DNA of 16,469 nt. It comes from Spirochaetia bacterium (GTDB lineage: Bacteria; Spirochaetota; Spirochaetia; Treponematales; Breznakiellaceae). Location: NCBI GenBank assembly GCA_026002045.1, contig BOAV01000051.1, forward strand, positions 1 to 16,469. The letters are read 5' to 3'. The translations under genes and the position numbers were made by a program. A model generated the notes under the pieces. That model did no database searches. It was not told the origin of the DNA and saw only the letters and a program-made list of their open reading frames with translations. How positions within the stretch are numbered: the first letter of the stretch is position 1; every line of letters starts with the position of its first letter. Below are positions 1 to 5,688 of the stretch, piece after piece.

Positions 1-25
1 ATTATATATATGCAATAATAATTTT

Positions 26-253
26 ATGAAAATTATAAGAAACATAAGTGTAGCAGTATTTATAATATTTTCTCTAATAATAATTTTGATATTATATTTT
101 AGAATAAATTTACCTTATGAAAACGGAAGATATTTTAATGAAAATATTGGTGAAATTTATAAAGAACAAACAATAATACCTCTTATTGGATTATTAATAT
201 TGTGTATTTTGGCTATTACATTTATACCAATATTTGCAAATAGAAAAAAATAA
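26..253 (+). CDS. Small two-helix membrane protein, function unknown
   Basis: Encodes 75 residues with two hydrophobic helices (about residues 7-25 and 50-70). Between them is a short polar loop rich in Asn, Glu and Tyr, and a basic tail (NRKK) ends the protein. I recognise no family. It is the gene of the first cassette, whose left end lies before the window. The ATG at 26 has no Shine-Dalgarno sequence in the bases available. The TATATA-like run at 3-9 could be a -10 box, which would make this another near-leaderless gene. The AT-rich composition contrasts with the GC-rich attC that follows. That it is a real gene rests on its position in a cassette, its strand and the plausible membrane topology. 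Confidence 0.6.
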   Translation: MKIIRNISVAVFIIFSLIIILILYFRINLPYENGRYFNENIGEIYKEQTIIPLIGLLILCILAITFIPIFANRKK

Positions 254-368
254 ATGATAAAAATTATGGATAAAATATATTAAATGATATTTTACAAGAT
301 TTTTTTTAATATTATAAAATGCTTATGAATAGTCCGCCCTCCATGGCGGAAGAGGACAAAAAAACATC
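254..368 (+). other. Non-coding 3' end of first cassette
   Basis: AT-rich spacer without a credible gene. A small GC hairpin (TCCGCC 333-338 with GGCGGA 345-350) lies just before the cassette end. The final 12 bases, AC..TCGCATAAC, fit the terminal consensus seen in all gene-type cassettes. Confidence 0.5.
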
Positions 369-538
369 GCATAACATACGCTATACGCTGCGCCGCAGTA
401 GCGGCTTGACCTACGAAAAACCCCAGTCGGCGCAGTAGCGCCTTTATGGGGTTTTTCTCCGGTACATTTTTATGGCCCTGGAAACCTACGGTTTCCTTAT
501 TCGGGCCATAAAAACGTCGTATAGCTTTCACGTTATGT
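369..538 (+). repeat. attC: attC site 1 (class A)
   Basis: Inverse core GCATAAC (369-375), spacer ATAC, L box GCTATACG, three GC-rich arms, L box CGTATAGC, spacer TTTCAC, core GTTATGT (532-538). The third arm is TTATGGCCC paired with GGGCCATAA. The second arm is AAAAACCCCA paired with TGGGGTTTTT around the inner hairpin GGCGC/GCGCC. Confidence 0.85.
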
Positions 539-583
539 GCAATAAAAATGCTGAAATTATTTGGAAAAATGAAGAAAAAACTA

Positions 584-612
584 TTGACATAAAATAAATA
601 ATATGTTATTAA
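584..612 (+). promoter_or_regulatory. Cassette promoter of lipoprotein gene
   Basis: TTGACA (584-589), 17-bp spacer, TATTAA (607-612), about 50 bp inside the cassette. The likely start of transcription near 619 gives a leader of about 78 nt. Confidence 0.6.
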
Positions 613-642
613 GACAATTATGCCAAATCATAATGGGTTCTA

Positions 643-668
643 CAGTGACGGCATCTATGTCGTCACTG
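643..668 (+). promoter_or_regulatory. Leader hairpin before the lipoprotein gene
   Basis: A perfect 8-bp stem, CAGTGACG (643-650) with CGTCACTG (661-668), has a 10-nt loop. It lies in the untranslated leader 16 nt before the Shine-Dalgarno sequence. There is no T tract, so it is not a terminator. It could be an operator or an mRNA-stability or translation element. Confidence 0.4.
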
Positions 669-696
669 AAATAAATATTTATCGGAGGAGAATAAA

Positions 697-1113
697 ATGA
701 AAAAGAGGTTTTTTGAGATTGGTTTTGTGTTTACGGCGTTGGTATTCGTTGGATGTGCAACAACACATGCTTGGCAGGGTCTTGTTTATAACGGTGAATC
801 CGAGCAGACCTTATCCGGAACAAGGTGGGAACTTCTAGAAATATTTCCTAGTGGCGGTACATGGACTCATTATATTGAATTTACTTCTACGGGTAAATCA
901 ATCTGGTATTATGGTGATGAAGGTAAGGAAAATATTACTGAATCAAATAACAGTACATGGGAACTTAGGGGGAATAGCTTCAAAATGACTGCCAATGACG
1001 GATATTCACTATATGAAGGAAATTTAACTGAAATTAATGGTATAAAAACCATTATAGGAACATTAAAGACCAGTAAAGACAATATTTATGAATTTACTAT
1101 GACCCAACAATAA
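697..1113 (+). CDS. Small lipoprotein, lipocalin-like beta protein
   Basis: Encodes 138 residues starting with a basic N terminus and a hydrophobic segment ending in a lipobox, VFVGC, with the acylated Cys near residue 19. The mature part is rich in aromatic and beta-strand residues. It contains repeated Trp-rich strands such as GTRWELLEIFPSGG and NSTWELRGNSFKM, a pattern seen in lipocalin-like small lipoproteins. That family guess is weak. The start is supported by AGGAG-type ribosome binding (GGAGGAG 684-690, 6 nt before ATG). The gene sits alone in its cassette behind its own promoter and a hairpin leader. It is probably anchored to an outer or periplasmic membrane face; its ligand is unknown. 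Confidence 0.8.
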   Translation: MKKRFFEIGFVFTALVFVGCATTHAWQGLVYNGESEQTLSGTRWELLEIFPSGGTWTHYIEFTSTGKSIWYYGDEGKENITESNNSTWELRGNSFKMTANDGYSLYEGNLTEINGIKTIIGTLKTSKDNIYEFTMTQQ

Positions 1114-1145
1114 TTCGGTAGATAAAATAAACAGCCGGCATACTT

Positions 1146-1167
1146 AATAGTTTACGGAAAAACTATT
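1146..1167 (+). terminator. AT-rich hairpin after lipoprotein gene, possible weak terminator
   Basis: AATAGTTT (1146-1153) pairs with AAACTATT (1160-1167) around a 6-nt loop, 32 nt after the stop codon. The stem is AT-rich and the T tract is short, so termination there would be weak. Confidence 0.3.
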
Positions 1168-1231
1168 ATTATGGACTAAAGTAGTAGTGTTGCCCGTTGC
1201 CGCATGGCTAATGTAGCAGCATTTTTACTGC

Positions 1232-1400
1232 ACATAACATATGCTATACGCTGCGCCGCAGTAGCGGCTTGGCCTACAGAAAAACGCAGTCGGCCTACGG
1301 CCTTTGTGCGTTTTTCTTCCGGCACATTTTTGCGGTTGCTGGAAACCTTCGGTTTCCTTTATCGCAACCGCAAAAACGTCGTATAGCTTTCACGTTATGT
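1232..1400 (+). repeat. attC: attC site 2 (class A)
   Basis: Inverse core ACATAAC (1232-1238), core GTTATGT (1394-1400). The second arm is AAAAACGCA/TGCGTTTTT with inner GGCC/GGCC. The third arm is GCGGTTGC/GCAACCGC. One base in the left spacer differs from the other copies (AACATATGC). Confidence 0.85.
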
Positions 1401-1440
1401 GCCATTTTTTTGAAATTTTTTGAAAATATAAAAAAAACTA

Positions 1441-1469
1441 TTGACAAAAAATAAATGGTAATATATAAT
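1441..1469 (+). promoter_or_regulatory. Consensus cassette promoter of HNH gene
   Basis: A perfect TTGACA (1441-1446), 17-bp spacer and TATAAT (1464-1469). This is the best promoter in the window. Transcription would start near 1476, leaving a leader of about 138 nt before the HNH gene, far longer than in the other cassettes. Confidence 0.8.
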
Positions 1470-1516
1470 AAAATACGGTGTCGGGTATAACTTACTCGGT
1501 TGCTAATATTCTAGTG

Positions 1517-1545
1517 AATTTATTGTGATTTTATTCCAATAAATT
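1517..1545 (+). promoter_or_regulatory. Leader stem-loop upstream of HNH gene
   Basis: AATTTATTG (1517-1525) pairs perfectly with CAATAAATT (1537-1545), with an 11-nt loop, inside the transcribed leader. Confidence 0.4.
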
Positions 1546-1571
1546 AACTTGGTATGGCAAATATCACATAG

Positions 1572-1586
1572 TATGCATATTGCATA
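1572..1586 (+). promoter_or_regulatory. Palindrome upstream of HNH gene
   Basis: TATGCA (1572-1577) and TGCATA (1581-1586) form a perfect 6-bp inverted repeat around TAT, 15 bp before the Shine-Dalgarno sequence. It could be an operator half-site pair or a second leader hairpin. Confidence 0.35.
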
Positions 1587-1613
1587 TATTTGTTACTCAT
1601 AGGAGGGCAGATT

Positions 1614-2012
1614 ATGGATAATGCGATCCGGAAATTCTGGGAGCATGAATTCGGTTCCAGTGAAATTGGTTATGATTTCGCTGGTTGGGAAATTCGGAAA
1701 GGAGCTTATGGGCAGGAGGGATCAAGGTTTGGTTGGAACGTTGACCATATTCTCCCCAAAAGTATGGGTGGAACTGATGATGTAAATAATCTTCAGATTA
1801 CACACATGGATACTAATGCCGAACGTGGAAACAAGATTACTTTTTGGCTTGAGGATGTATCAATTAACGGTAGGTCTTATCAGGTTTCTTATCAAGTAAA
1901 ACGAGTTTCTCGAATTGGTAAGGAGGACAATGTGGTAAATTATAATAATCATTATAATGGGAAAAAATACTGCATCGTCATTGTTGACTACATTGAGAAT
2001 GTAGCGGATTAG
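1614..2012 (+). CDS. HNH-family endonuclease
   Basis: Encodes 132 residues. The HNH (beta-beta-alpha metal) core is visible: Asp44-His45 in WNVDHILPKSMGG, Asn59 in VNNLQ, and His64 followed by Asn68 in THMDTNAERGNK. These are the metal- and phosphate-binding positions of the family. The rest of the chain carries no other nuclease domain I recognise, so it is a compact stand-alone HNH. The start is the ATG at 1614, since AGGAGG (1601-1606) stands 7 nt before it. An upstream in-frame TTG lies before that site. It is the only gene of its cassette and lies behind a consensus promoter and a long structured leader. No immunity or methylase partner is present. A defence nuclease, toxin or homing-like enzyme are all possible. 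Confidence 0.85.
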   Translation: MDNAIRKFWEHEFGSSEIGYDFAGWEIRKGAYGQEGSRFGWNVDHILPKSMGGTDDVNNLQITHMDTNAERGNKITFWLEDVSINGRSYQVSYQVKRVSRIGKEDNVVNYNNHYNGKKYCIVIVDYIENVAD

Positions 2013-2106
2013 GTTTTAGTTTTTTATTGTAAGGAAACCCGGCACCGTTATTGTGGTTTCTAAAAAAATAATTAAACTGTAAAAATAGGTGGAGCAAAAA
2101 AACGGC

Positions 2107-2277
2107 ACATAACATACGCTATACGCTTCGCCGCCAGTAGGCGGCTCGGCCTCCATAAAACCCCAGTCGGCCTGCGGCCTTTGTGGGGTTTTATTCCGGC
2201 ACATTTTGCCCGCCCTGGTCTTGCTTCGCAAGCCCTTATTCGGGCGGGCAAAACGTCGTATAGCTTTCACGTTATGT
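2107..2277 (+). repeat. attC: attC site 3 (class A outside, class B third arm)
   Basis: Outer boxes are class A (ACATAAC 2107-2113, GCTATACG, CGTATAGC, GTTATGT 2271-2277). The third arm (TTGCCCGCCC/GGGCGGGCAA) carries the internal hairpin GGTCTTGCTTCGCAAGCCC, found otherwise only in the class B sites. The first arm is also altered (GCCGCCAGTAGGCGGC). Confidence 0.82.
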
Positions 2278-2287
2278 GCAATTGCCA

Positions 2288-2314
2288 TTGACATTTTTTG
2301 GAAAATAATATAAG
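2288..2314 (+). promoter_or_regulatory. Cassette promoter of the GGADGPTAIY gene
   Basis: TTGACA (2288-2293) overlaps the inner end of the cassette's terminal inverted repeat. TATAAG (2309-2314) follows at a short 15-bp spacing and is only 8 nt before the ATG, implying a leaderless or nearly leaderless mRNA. Confidence 0.45.
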
Positions 2315-2322
2315 AATAAATT

Positions 2323-2790
2323 ATGAAAATAAAAAGAAACAAAATCATTTTTCTGGGTATTTTAACTATTCTCTTAATATCTGGTGTAATATTTCTTATA
2401 AAATTTCCATTGAAAAATATGGATGATAACTATTCAAAAATAACTATTGTTGGAGGAGCCGATGGGCCAACTGCTATATATACGAATGTCCCAAATGTTA
2501 CTTATATAGGGGCATCTTTATATGATTTGCCATTTATTTTAATAAGTTCATTATTATTGATTATACTCAATATACTGATTTTAACAGTAATGAACATTAT
2601 AGAGCATAAAAAAACAAAAAAGATTAAATTAGTATATAAAGTAATTATAATTTTTGCAATTAATATAATAGGGTCAATATTATTCTTGCCCACTGTGGCA
2701 CTGTTTTCTATAATATTGTCATTCATAATAATAATTGCATTGTGTATAAAAAATAAAATGGATAAAAAGAAGAATGAAAAAATATATTAA
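2323..2790 (+). CDS. Membrane protein with GGADGPTAIY motif
   Basis: Encodes 155 residues. There is one N-terminal hydrophobic segment (residues 8-27), then an extracytoplasmic stretch with the motif KITIVGGADGPTAIYTN (residues 39-55). Further hydrophobic segments follow at about 70-92 and 104-140, with a lysine-rich tail. The GGADGPTAI motif is known from the beta subunit of sodium-pumping decarboxylases and from many small Firmicutes and spirochaete membrane proteins annotated by that motif alone. This protein is far too short to be the decarboxylase subunit (usually near 400 residues) and lacks its helix set. No Shine-Dalgarno precedes the ATG; the -10 box is 8 nt upstream. Function unknown. 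Confidence 0.72.
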   Translation: MKIKRNKIIFLGILTILLISGVIFLIKFPLKNMDDNYSKITIVGGADGPTAIYTNVPNVTYIGASLYDLPFILISSLLLIILNILILTVMNIIEHKKTKKIKLVYKVIIIFAINIIGSILFLPTVALFSIILSFIIIIALCIKNKMDKKKNEKIY

Positions 2791-2805
2791 AGCAATGGCA
2801 ACTGC

Positions 2806-2974
2806 ACATAACATACGCTATACGCTACGCCGCAGTAGCGGCTTGGCCTACAGAAAAACGCAGTCGGCCTACGGCCTTTGTGCGTTTTTCTTCCGGCACA
2901 TTTTTGCAGTTGCTGGAAACCTGCGGTTTCCTTTATCGCAACCGCAAAAACGTCGTATAGCTTTCACGTTATGC
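2806..2974 (+). repeat. attC: attC site 4 (class A)
   Basis: Inverse core ACATAAC (2806-2812), core GTTATGC (2968-2974). The third arm is GCAGTTGC facing GCAACCGC, one A.C mismatch on the top strand that becomes a T.G wobble on the bottom strand. Confidence 0.85.
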
Positions 2975-2985
2975 GAAATTGCCCA

Positions 2986-3017
2986 TTGACATTTTTTGTA
3001 AAATATGGGAATATAAT
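2986..3017 (+). promoter_or_regulatory. Possible cassette promoter of PD-(D/E)XK gene
   Basis: TTGACA (2986-2991) lies at the inner end of the terminal inverted repeat. TATAAT (3012-3017) follows at a 20-bp spacing, longer than ideal. Confidence 0.4.
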
Positions 3018-3034
3018 GTATATAGGAGTCTACA

Positions 3035-3658
3035 ATGAATTTTAATGCTTATTTTTCTCAATTAATTGACTGGAAAAAACTGCCGGCTTATAAACTTGAA
3101 ACACGTATTGATAGCTTTATCGGCTATTATTTATCGGATATTCTGAAGGAATATACAAAACAGAATATTTTGGCAATTATACCTGAATTTCCTTTACGTG
3201 TTGGCACTTTATATCCAAAAATTAATATCAACAAGTCGTTTAAAGTTGATTTTTTGGCTATTTCGGAATCTGGTAAACATTACCTTATTGAATTTAAAAC
3301 GGATTCAAATTCTCGGAGATTAAAGCAAGATGATTATCTGAATATGGCAAAACAAAAGAAATTAACAGCCTTAATTGATGGTTTAAAGAAAATATTTGAC
3401 GCAACCGATGTTGAATATAAACAAAAATATTTGCACTTAAAAAATAAGTTGTTAAATATTAAAATAATAGATGCCAATATAAATTTTATCGGCAATAATG
3501 AGGAATTGGAAATTATATATATTCAACCATCAAATACTAAAGGAGAAAAAAACATAATAGATTTTGAATATATAATTAAATTTTTAAAACAATTTGATTC
3601 TCAAGGTTCTTTTGAACATGAATTAATAAGAGCATTGGAAGAATGGAAAAACAATTGA
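3035..3658 (+). CDS. PD-(D/E)XK nuclease-like protein
   Basis: Encodes 207 residues. The segment FKVDFLAISESGKHYLIEFK (residues 69-88) matches the PD-(D/E)XK core. Asp72 comes at the end of one strand and Glu86-x-Lys88 in the next, the usual metal-binding and catalytic triad, and Glu22 in the preceding helix is a candidate upstream acid. Many such proteins are restriction, repair or mobile-element nucleases. Here no methylase, helicase or recognition domain accompanies the core. The C-terminal half is helical and lysine-rich. The start is supported by AGGAG (3024-3028), 6 nt before ATG. Sole gene of its cassette. The nuclease assignment rests on motif and predicted strand pattern only. Confidence 0.68.
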   Translation: MNFNAYFSQLIDWKKLPAYKLETRIDSFIGYYLSDILKEYTKQNILAIIPEFPLRVGTLYPKININKSFKVDFLAISESGKHYLIEFKTDSNSRRLKQDDYLNMAKQKKLTALIDGLKKIFDATDVEYKQKYLHLKNKLLNIKIIDANINFIGNNEELEIIYIQPSNTKGEKNIIDFEYIIKFLKQFDSQGSFEHELIRALEEWKNN

Positions 3659-3679
3659 TTGTAAGCAATGGGCAACTTC

Positions 3680-3849
3680 GCATAACATACGCTATACGCT
3701 GCGCCGCAGTAGCGGCTGGGCCTACGAAAAACCCCAGTCGGCGCAGTAGCGCCTTTATGGGGTTTTTCTCCGGCACATTTTTATGGCCCTGGAAACCTAC
3801 GGTTTCCTTATTCGGGCCATAAAAACGTCGTATAGCTTTCACGTTATGC
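3680..3849 (+). repeat. attC: attC site 5 (class A)
   Basis: Inverse core GCATAAC (3680-3686), core GTTATGC (3843-3849). Inside, it matches site 1: third arm TTATGGCCC/GGGCCATAA and second arm with GGCGC/GCGCC. Confidence 0.85.
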
Positions 3850-3868
3850 GAAATGGGGCACAAATCTA

Positions 3869-3897
3869 TTGACAAAATGTATTGTAAATAATAAAAT
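3869..3897 (+). promoter_or_regulatory. Promoter of the three-gene cassette
   Basis: TTGACA (3869-3874), 17-bp spacer, TAAAAT (3892-3897). It is followed by the Shine-Dalgarno AGGGGG (3917-3922) of the first gene. Confidence 0.65.
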
Positions 3898-3927
3898 GGT
3901 AATTGTTTAAGAATTTAGGGGGTATTT

Positions 3928-4194
3928 ATGACAAATTTGCAAGATGAGGTGTATCAAGCAATAGCACGATCAGGGAAGGAATATGGCCAAATAATAGAGC
4001 CAAATCTTAAAAAAGAGCTCGAAAAACAAATTGATACCTGGTCTGATGAAGAATGTGGTAAATTTTTGAACGAATTAATGGTGAATAATGCCAAAAGAGG
4101 GTTACTCAGGCAATGGTGGGAAAAAAATGTCGGCTCAGACACTGATCCAGCTTTGATCTCAATAACGTTAAAGGATATTTTTGGTCTTAAATAA
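3928..4194 (+). CDS. Small soluble protein of unknown function
   Basis: Encodes 88 residues with no signal peptide or membrane segment. It is helical and charged, with a conspicuous RQWWEKNVG around residues 61-69. No family recognised. It is the first gene of a three-gene cassette, 41 bp upstream of an exported protein. The start has AGGGGG 5 nt before the ATG. As a cytoplasmic leader gene followed by exported partners it could be an immunity or regulatory protein; this is only a guess from position. Confidence 0.7.
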   Translation: MTNLQDEVYQAIARSGKEYGQIIEPNLKKELEKQIDTWSDEECGKFLNELMVNNAKRGLLRQWWEKNVGSDTDPALISITLKDIFGLK

Positions 4195-4235
4195 AACTTG
4201 AACAAAAAGCTGTGAAACATAGGTAGGAGGATATT

Positions 4236-4724
4236 ATGAAAAAATTTATATTGGTGGGCTTTTTTTTATTCAGTATGGTTTTTGTAACATTTGCCCAAAA
4301 TAATTCGGTAACAAACAATAATTCCATTACTATTAACGGTAATGTCTATTATTTTAGGCCGTCCACTACCCCCTCATCGCCCGTACCAAATACCCCAACT
4401 ACCAATTTTATTGGGGAAGGTCATTGGTATGGCGCTGATGCCGCAAAAGCATGGGCTTCTATTTCTGATTGGGCTATTGAACATTGTTTAAAAAGTGATA
4501 GGTCTGTAAAACCAGAAAATGGTCAAATTGTATATATTCATCAAGTTCACGCTGTTCCAAGATCAAATAAAAATGGACTTCTAAATATAAATGAATGGGC
4601 CGGGGATGGTTGGGCATTAAGCACAGACATTCAGCTAGGTGTTGTGAAAATATATTATTGGGTGGTTGGAAGAAATGCACAAATGGAAGATGGAGAACGT
4701 AAGACCCGTACTTTTTATTTTTAG
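4236..4724 (+). CDS. Exported protein with N-terminal NNN/TING motif
   Basis: Encodes 162 residues. A classical signal peptide (basic KK, hydrophobic stretch, TFA cleavage site near residue 20) precedes an Asn/Thr-rich segment, NNSVTNNNSITINGNVYYF (residues 22-40). Then come a Pro/Thr linker and a Trp/Tyr-rich domain (FIGEGHWYGADAAKAW onward). Almost the same Asn/Thr motif stands at the C terminus of the next gene's product, suggesting related beta elements. AGGAGG (4225-4230) is 5 nt before the ATG. The 3' end overlaps the following gene, which implies co-translation. The function of the C-terminal domain is unknown. Confidence 0.8.
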   Translation: MKKFILVGFFLFSMVFVTFAQNNSVTNNNSITINGNVYYFRPSTTPSSPVPNTPTTNFIGEGHWYGADAAKAWASISDWAIEHCLKSDRSVKPENGQIVYIHQVHAVPRSNKNGLLNINEWAGDGWALSTDIQLGVVKIYYWVVGRNAQMEDGERKTRTFYF

Positions 4725-5409
4725 TTTATTATTCTTACTTATCGGCTGTAGTTCAACTCCATCCTCGTATCCGGTAAAGGATTCGAGGATTGCGCTAGTC
4801 CTAAACACTCACGCCACTACTGAAAACAGGAACTTGTATCTTGATTCTGCAATTAGTGAAGGAGCAAATTATATTATTGGTAGGTTGTCATCTGGTGCAA
4901 AGGTTGCCATAGTAAATATACAATCTCCAACGGCAAATTTGACAAATTATATTATTGATACGTTGTCAATGTACCTTGTTAATAAAGACAGTTTTTTTGT
5001 CATTGAACGTTCTGAACTTGGGGCTATTCAAAAAGAACAGCACTACCAATTATCTGGAGAAGTAAGTGATGAAACAGCCGTTTCCATTGGGCAGCAGCTC
5101 GGAACGCAATTTATTATTACTGGTTCTATTTTACCATTAGGGGAAAAGTATTCCCTACGGCTAAAAGTAATTAATGTGGCAACCGCACAAATTATAGGAA
5201 CAAAGATTTACCAAATTGAAAATGATAAAATATTAATAACCTTATTAGAACATCCAATAGTAGAACCCATCGTTGAACAACCAAAAGAAAAGCCCCCGGA
5301 ACAAACTCCACGAACGGTTATAAATAATTCAACTATTACAAACAATAATACCACAACAATAAATGGAGATGTATATATAAATAAACCCAATGGATTTAGT
5401 TGGGAATAA
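4690..5409 (+). CDS. CsgG/LpoB-like lipoprotein
   Basis: Encodes 239 residues from the ATG at 4690. A signal sequence ends in the lipobox LIGC (Cys20), followed by Ser-Ser. Residues about 40-175 resemble the CsgG/LpoB/FlgO periplasmic fold: an AKVAIVNI strand, a helix with IIDTLSMYLV, FFVIERSELGAI, EVSDETAVSIGQQLGTQFII and TGSILPLGEKYSLRLKVINV. These are the usual landmarks of that family. A Pro/Glu-rich linker then leads to an Asn/Thr motif (NNSTITNNNTTTINGDVY) shared with the upstream exported protein. In-frame ATGs at 4666 and 4675 are alternatives; the choice affects only residues before the hydrophobic core. Overlap with the previous gene points to translational coupling. Probably part of an envelope assembly with its neighbour. 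Confidence 0.78.
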   Translation: MENVRPVLFIFSLLFLLIGCSSTPSSYPVKDSRIALVLNTHATTENRNLYLDSAISEGANYIIGRLSSGAKVAIVNIQSPTANLTNYIIDTLSMYLVNKDSFFVIERSELGAIQKEQHYQLSGEVSDETAVSIGQQLGTQFIITGSILPLGEKYSLRLKVINVATAQIIGTKIYQIENDKILITLLEHPIVEPIVEQPKEKPPEQTPRTVINNSTITNNNTTTINGDVYINKPNGFSWE

Positions 5410-5442
5410 AGAAATAAAAAATTATTGTAGGTGCCCCACTTC

Positions 5443-5611
5443 GCATAACATACGCTATACGCTGCGCCGCAGTAGCGGCTTGGCCTACAGAAAAACGCAG
5501 TCGGCCTACGGCCTTTGTGCGTTTTTCTTCCGGCACATTTTTGCAGTTGCTGGAAACCTACGGTTTCCTTTATCGCAACTGCAAAAACGTCGTATAGCTT
5601 TCACGTTATAC
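5443..5611 (+). repeat. attC: attC site 6 (class A)
   Basis: Inverse core GCATAAC (5443-5449), core GTTATAC (5605-5611). The third arm GCAGTTGC/GCAACTGC is fully paired, a covariant of the GCGGTTGC/GCAACCGC form. Confidence 0.85.
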
Positions 5612-5688
5612 GCAATGTGCCCTAAACTTTGTTATAAAAATATTGACAAAATAATAATTATATAAGAAGATGAGTATGGAGACCCTTT

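Noticed and set aside
292..531. Recurring open frames across the repeats on both strands, for example peptides containing RRLGFFVGQAATAAQRIAYV (minus) or RYTLRRSSGLAYRKTQSA (plus)
   Set aside because: They recur wherever a class A attC occurs and are by-products of a GC-rich, stop-poor structured repeat. They lack ribosome sites and change with arm sequence as DNA pairing demands, not as protein conservation would.
369..538. The 170-bp repeats as MITEs or IS elements inserted between genes
   Set aside because: There are no target duplications, all copies share one orientation, and core bases match within a cassette rather than across a repeat, which fits cassette recombination.
1554..1571. 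Five-codon upstream frame (ATG GCA AAT ...) in the HNH leader as an attenuator peptide
   Set aside because: No ribosome site and no regulatory codon run; too short to support.
1590..1613. Upstream TTG start for the HNH gene
   Set aside because: The Shine-Dalgarno AGGAGG (1601-1606) lies downstream of this TTG and is placed for the ATG at 1614.
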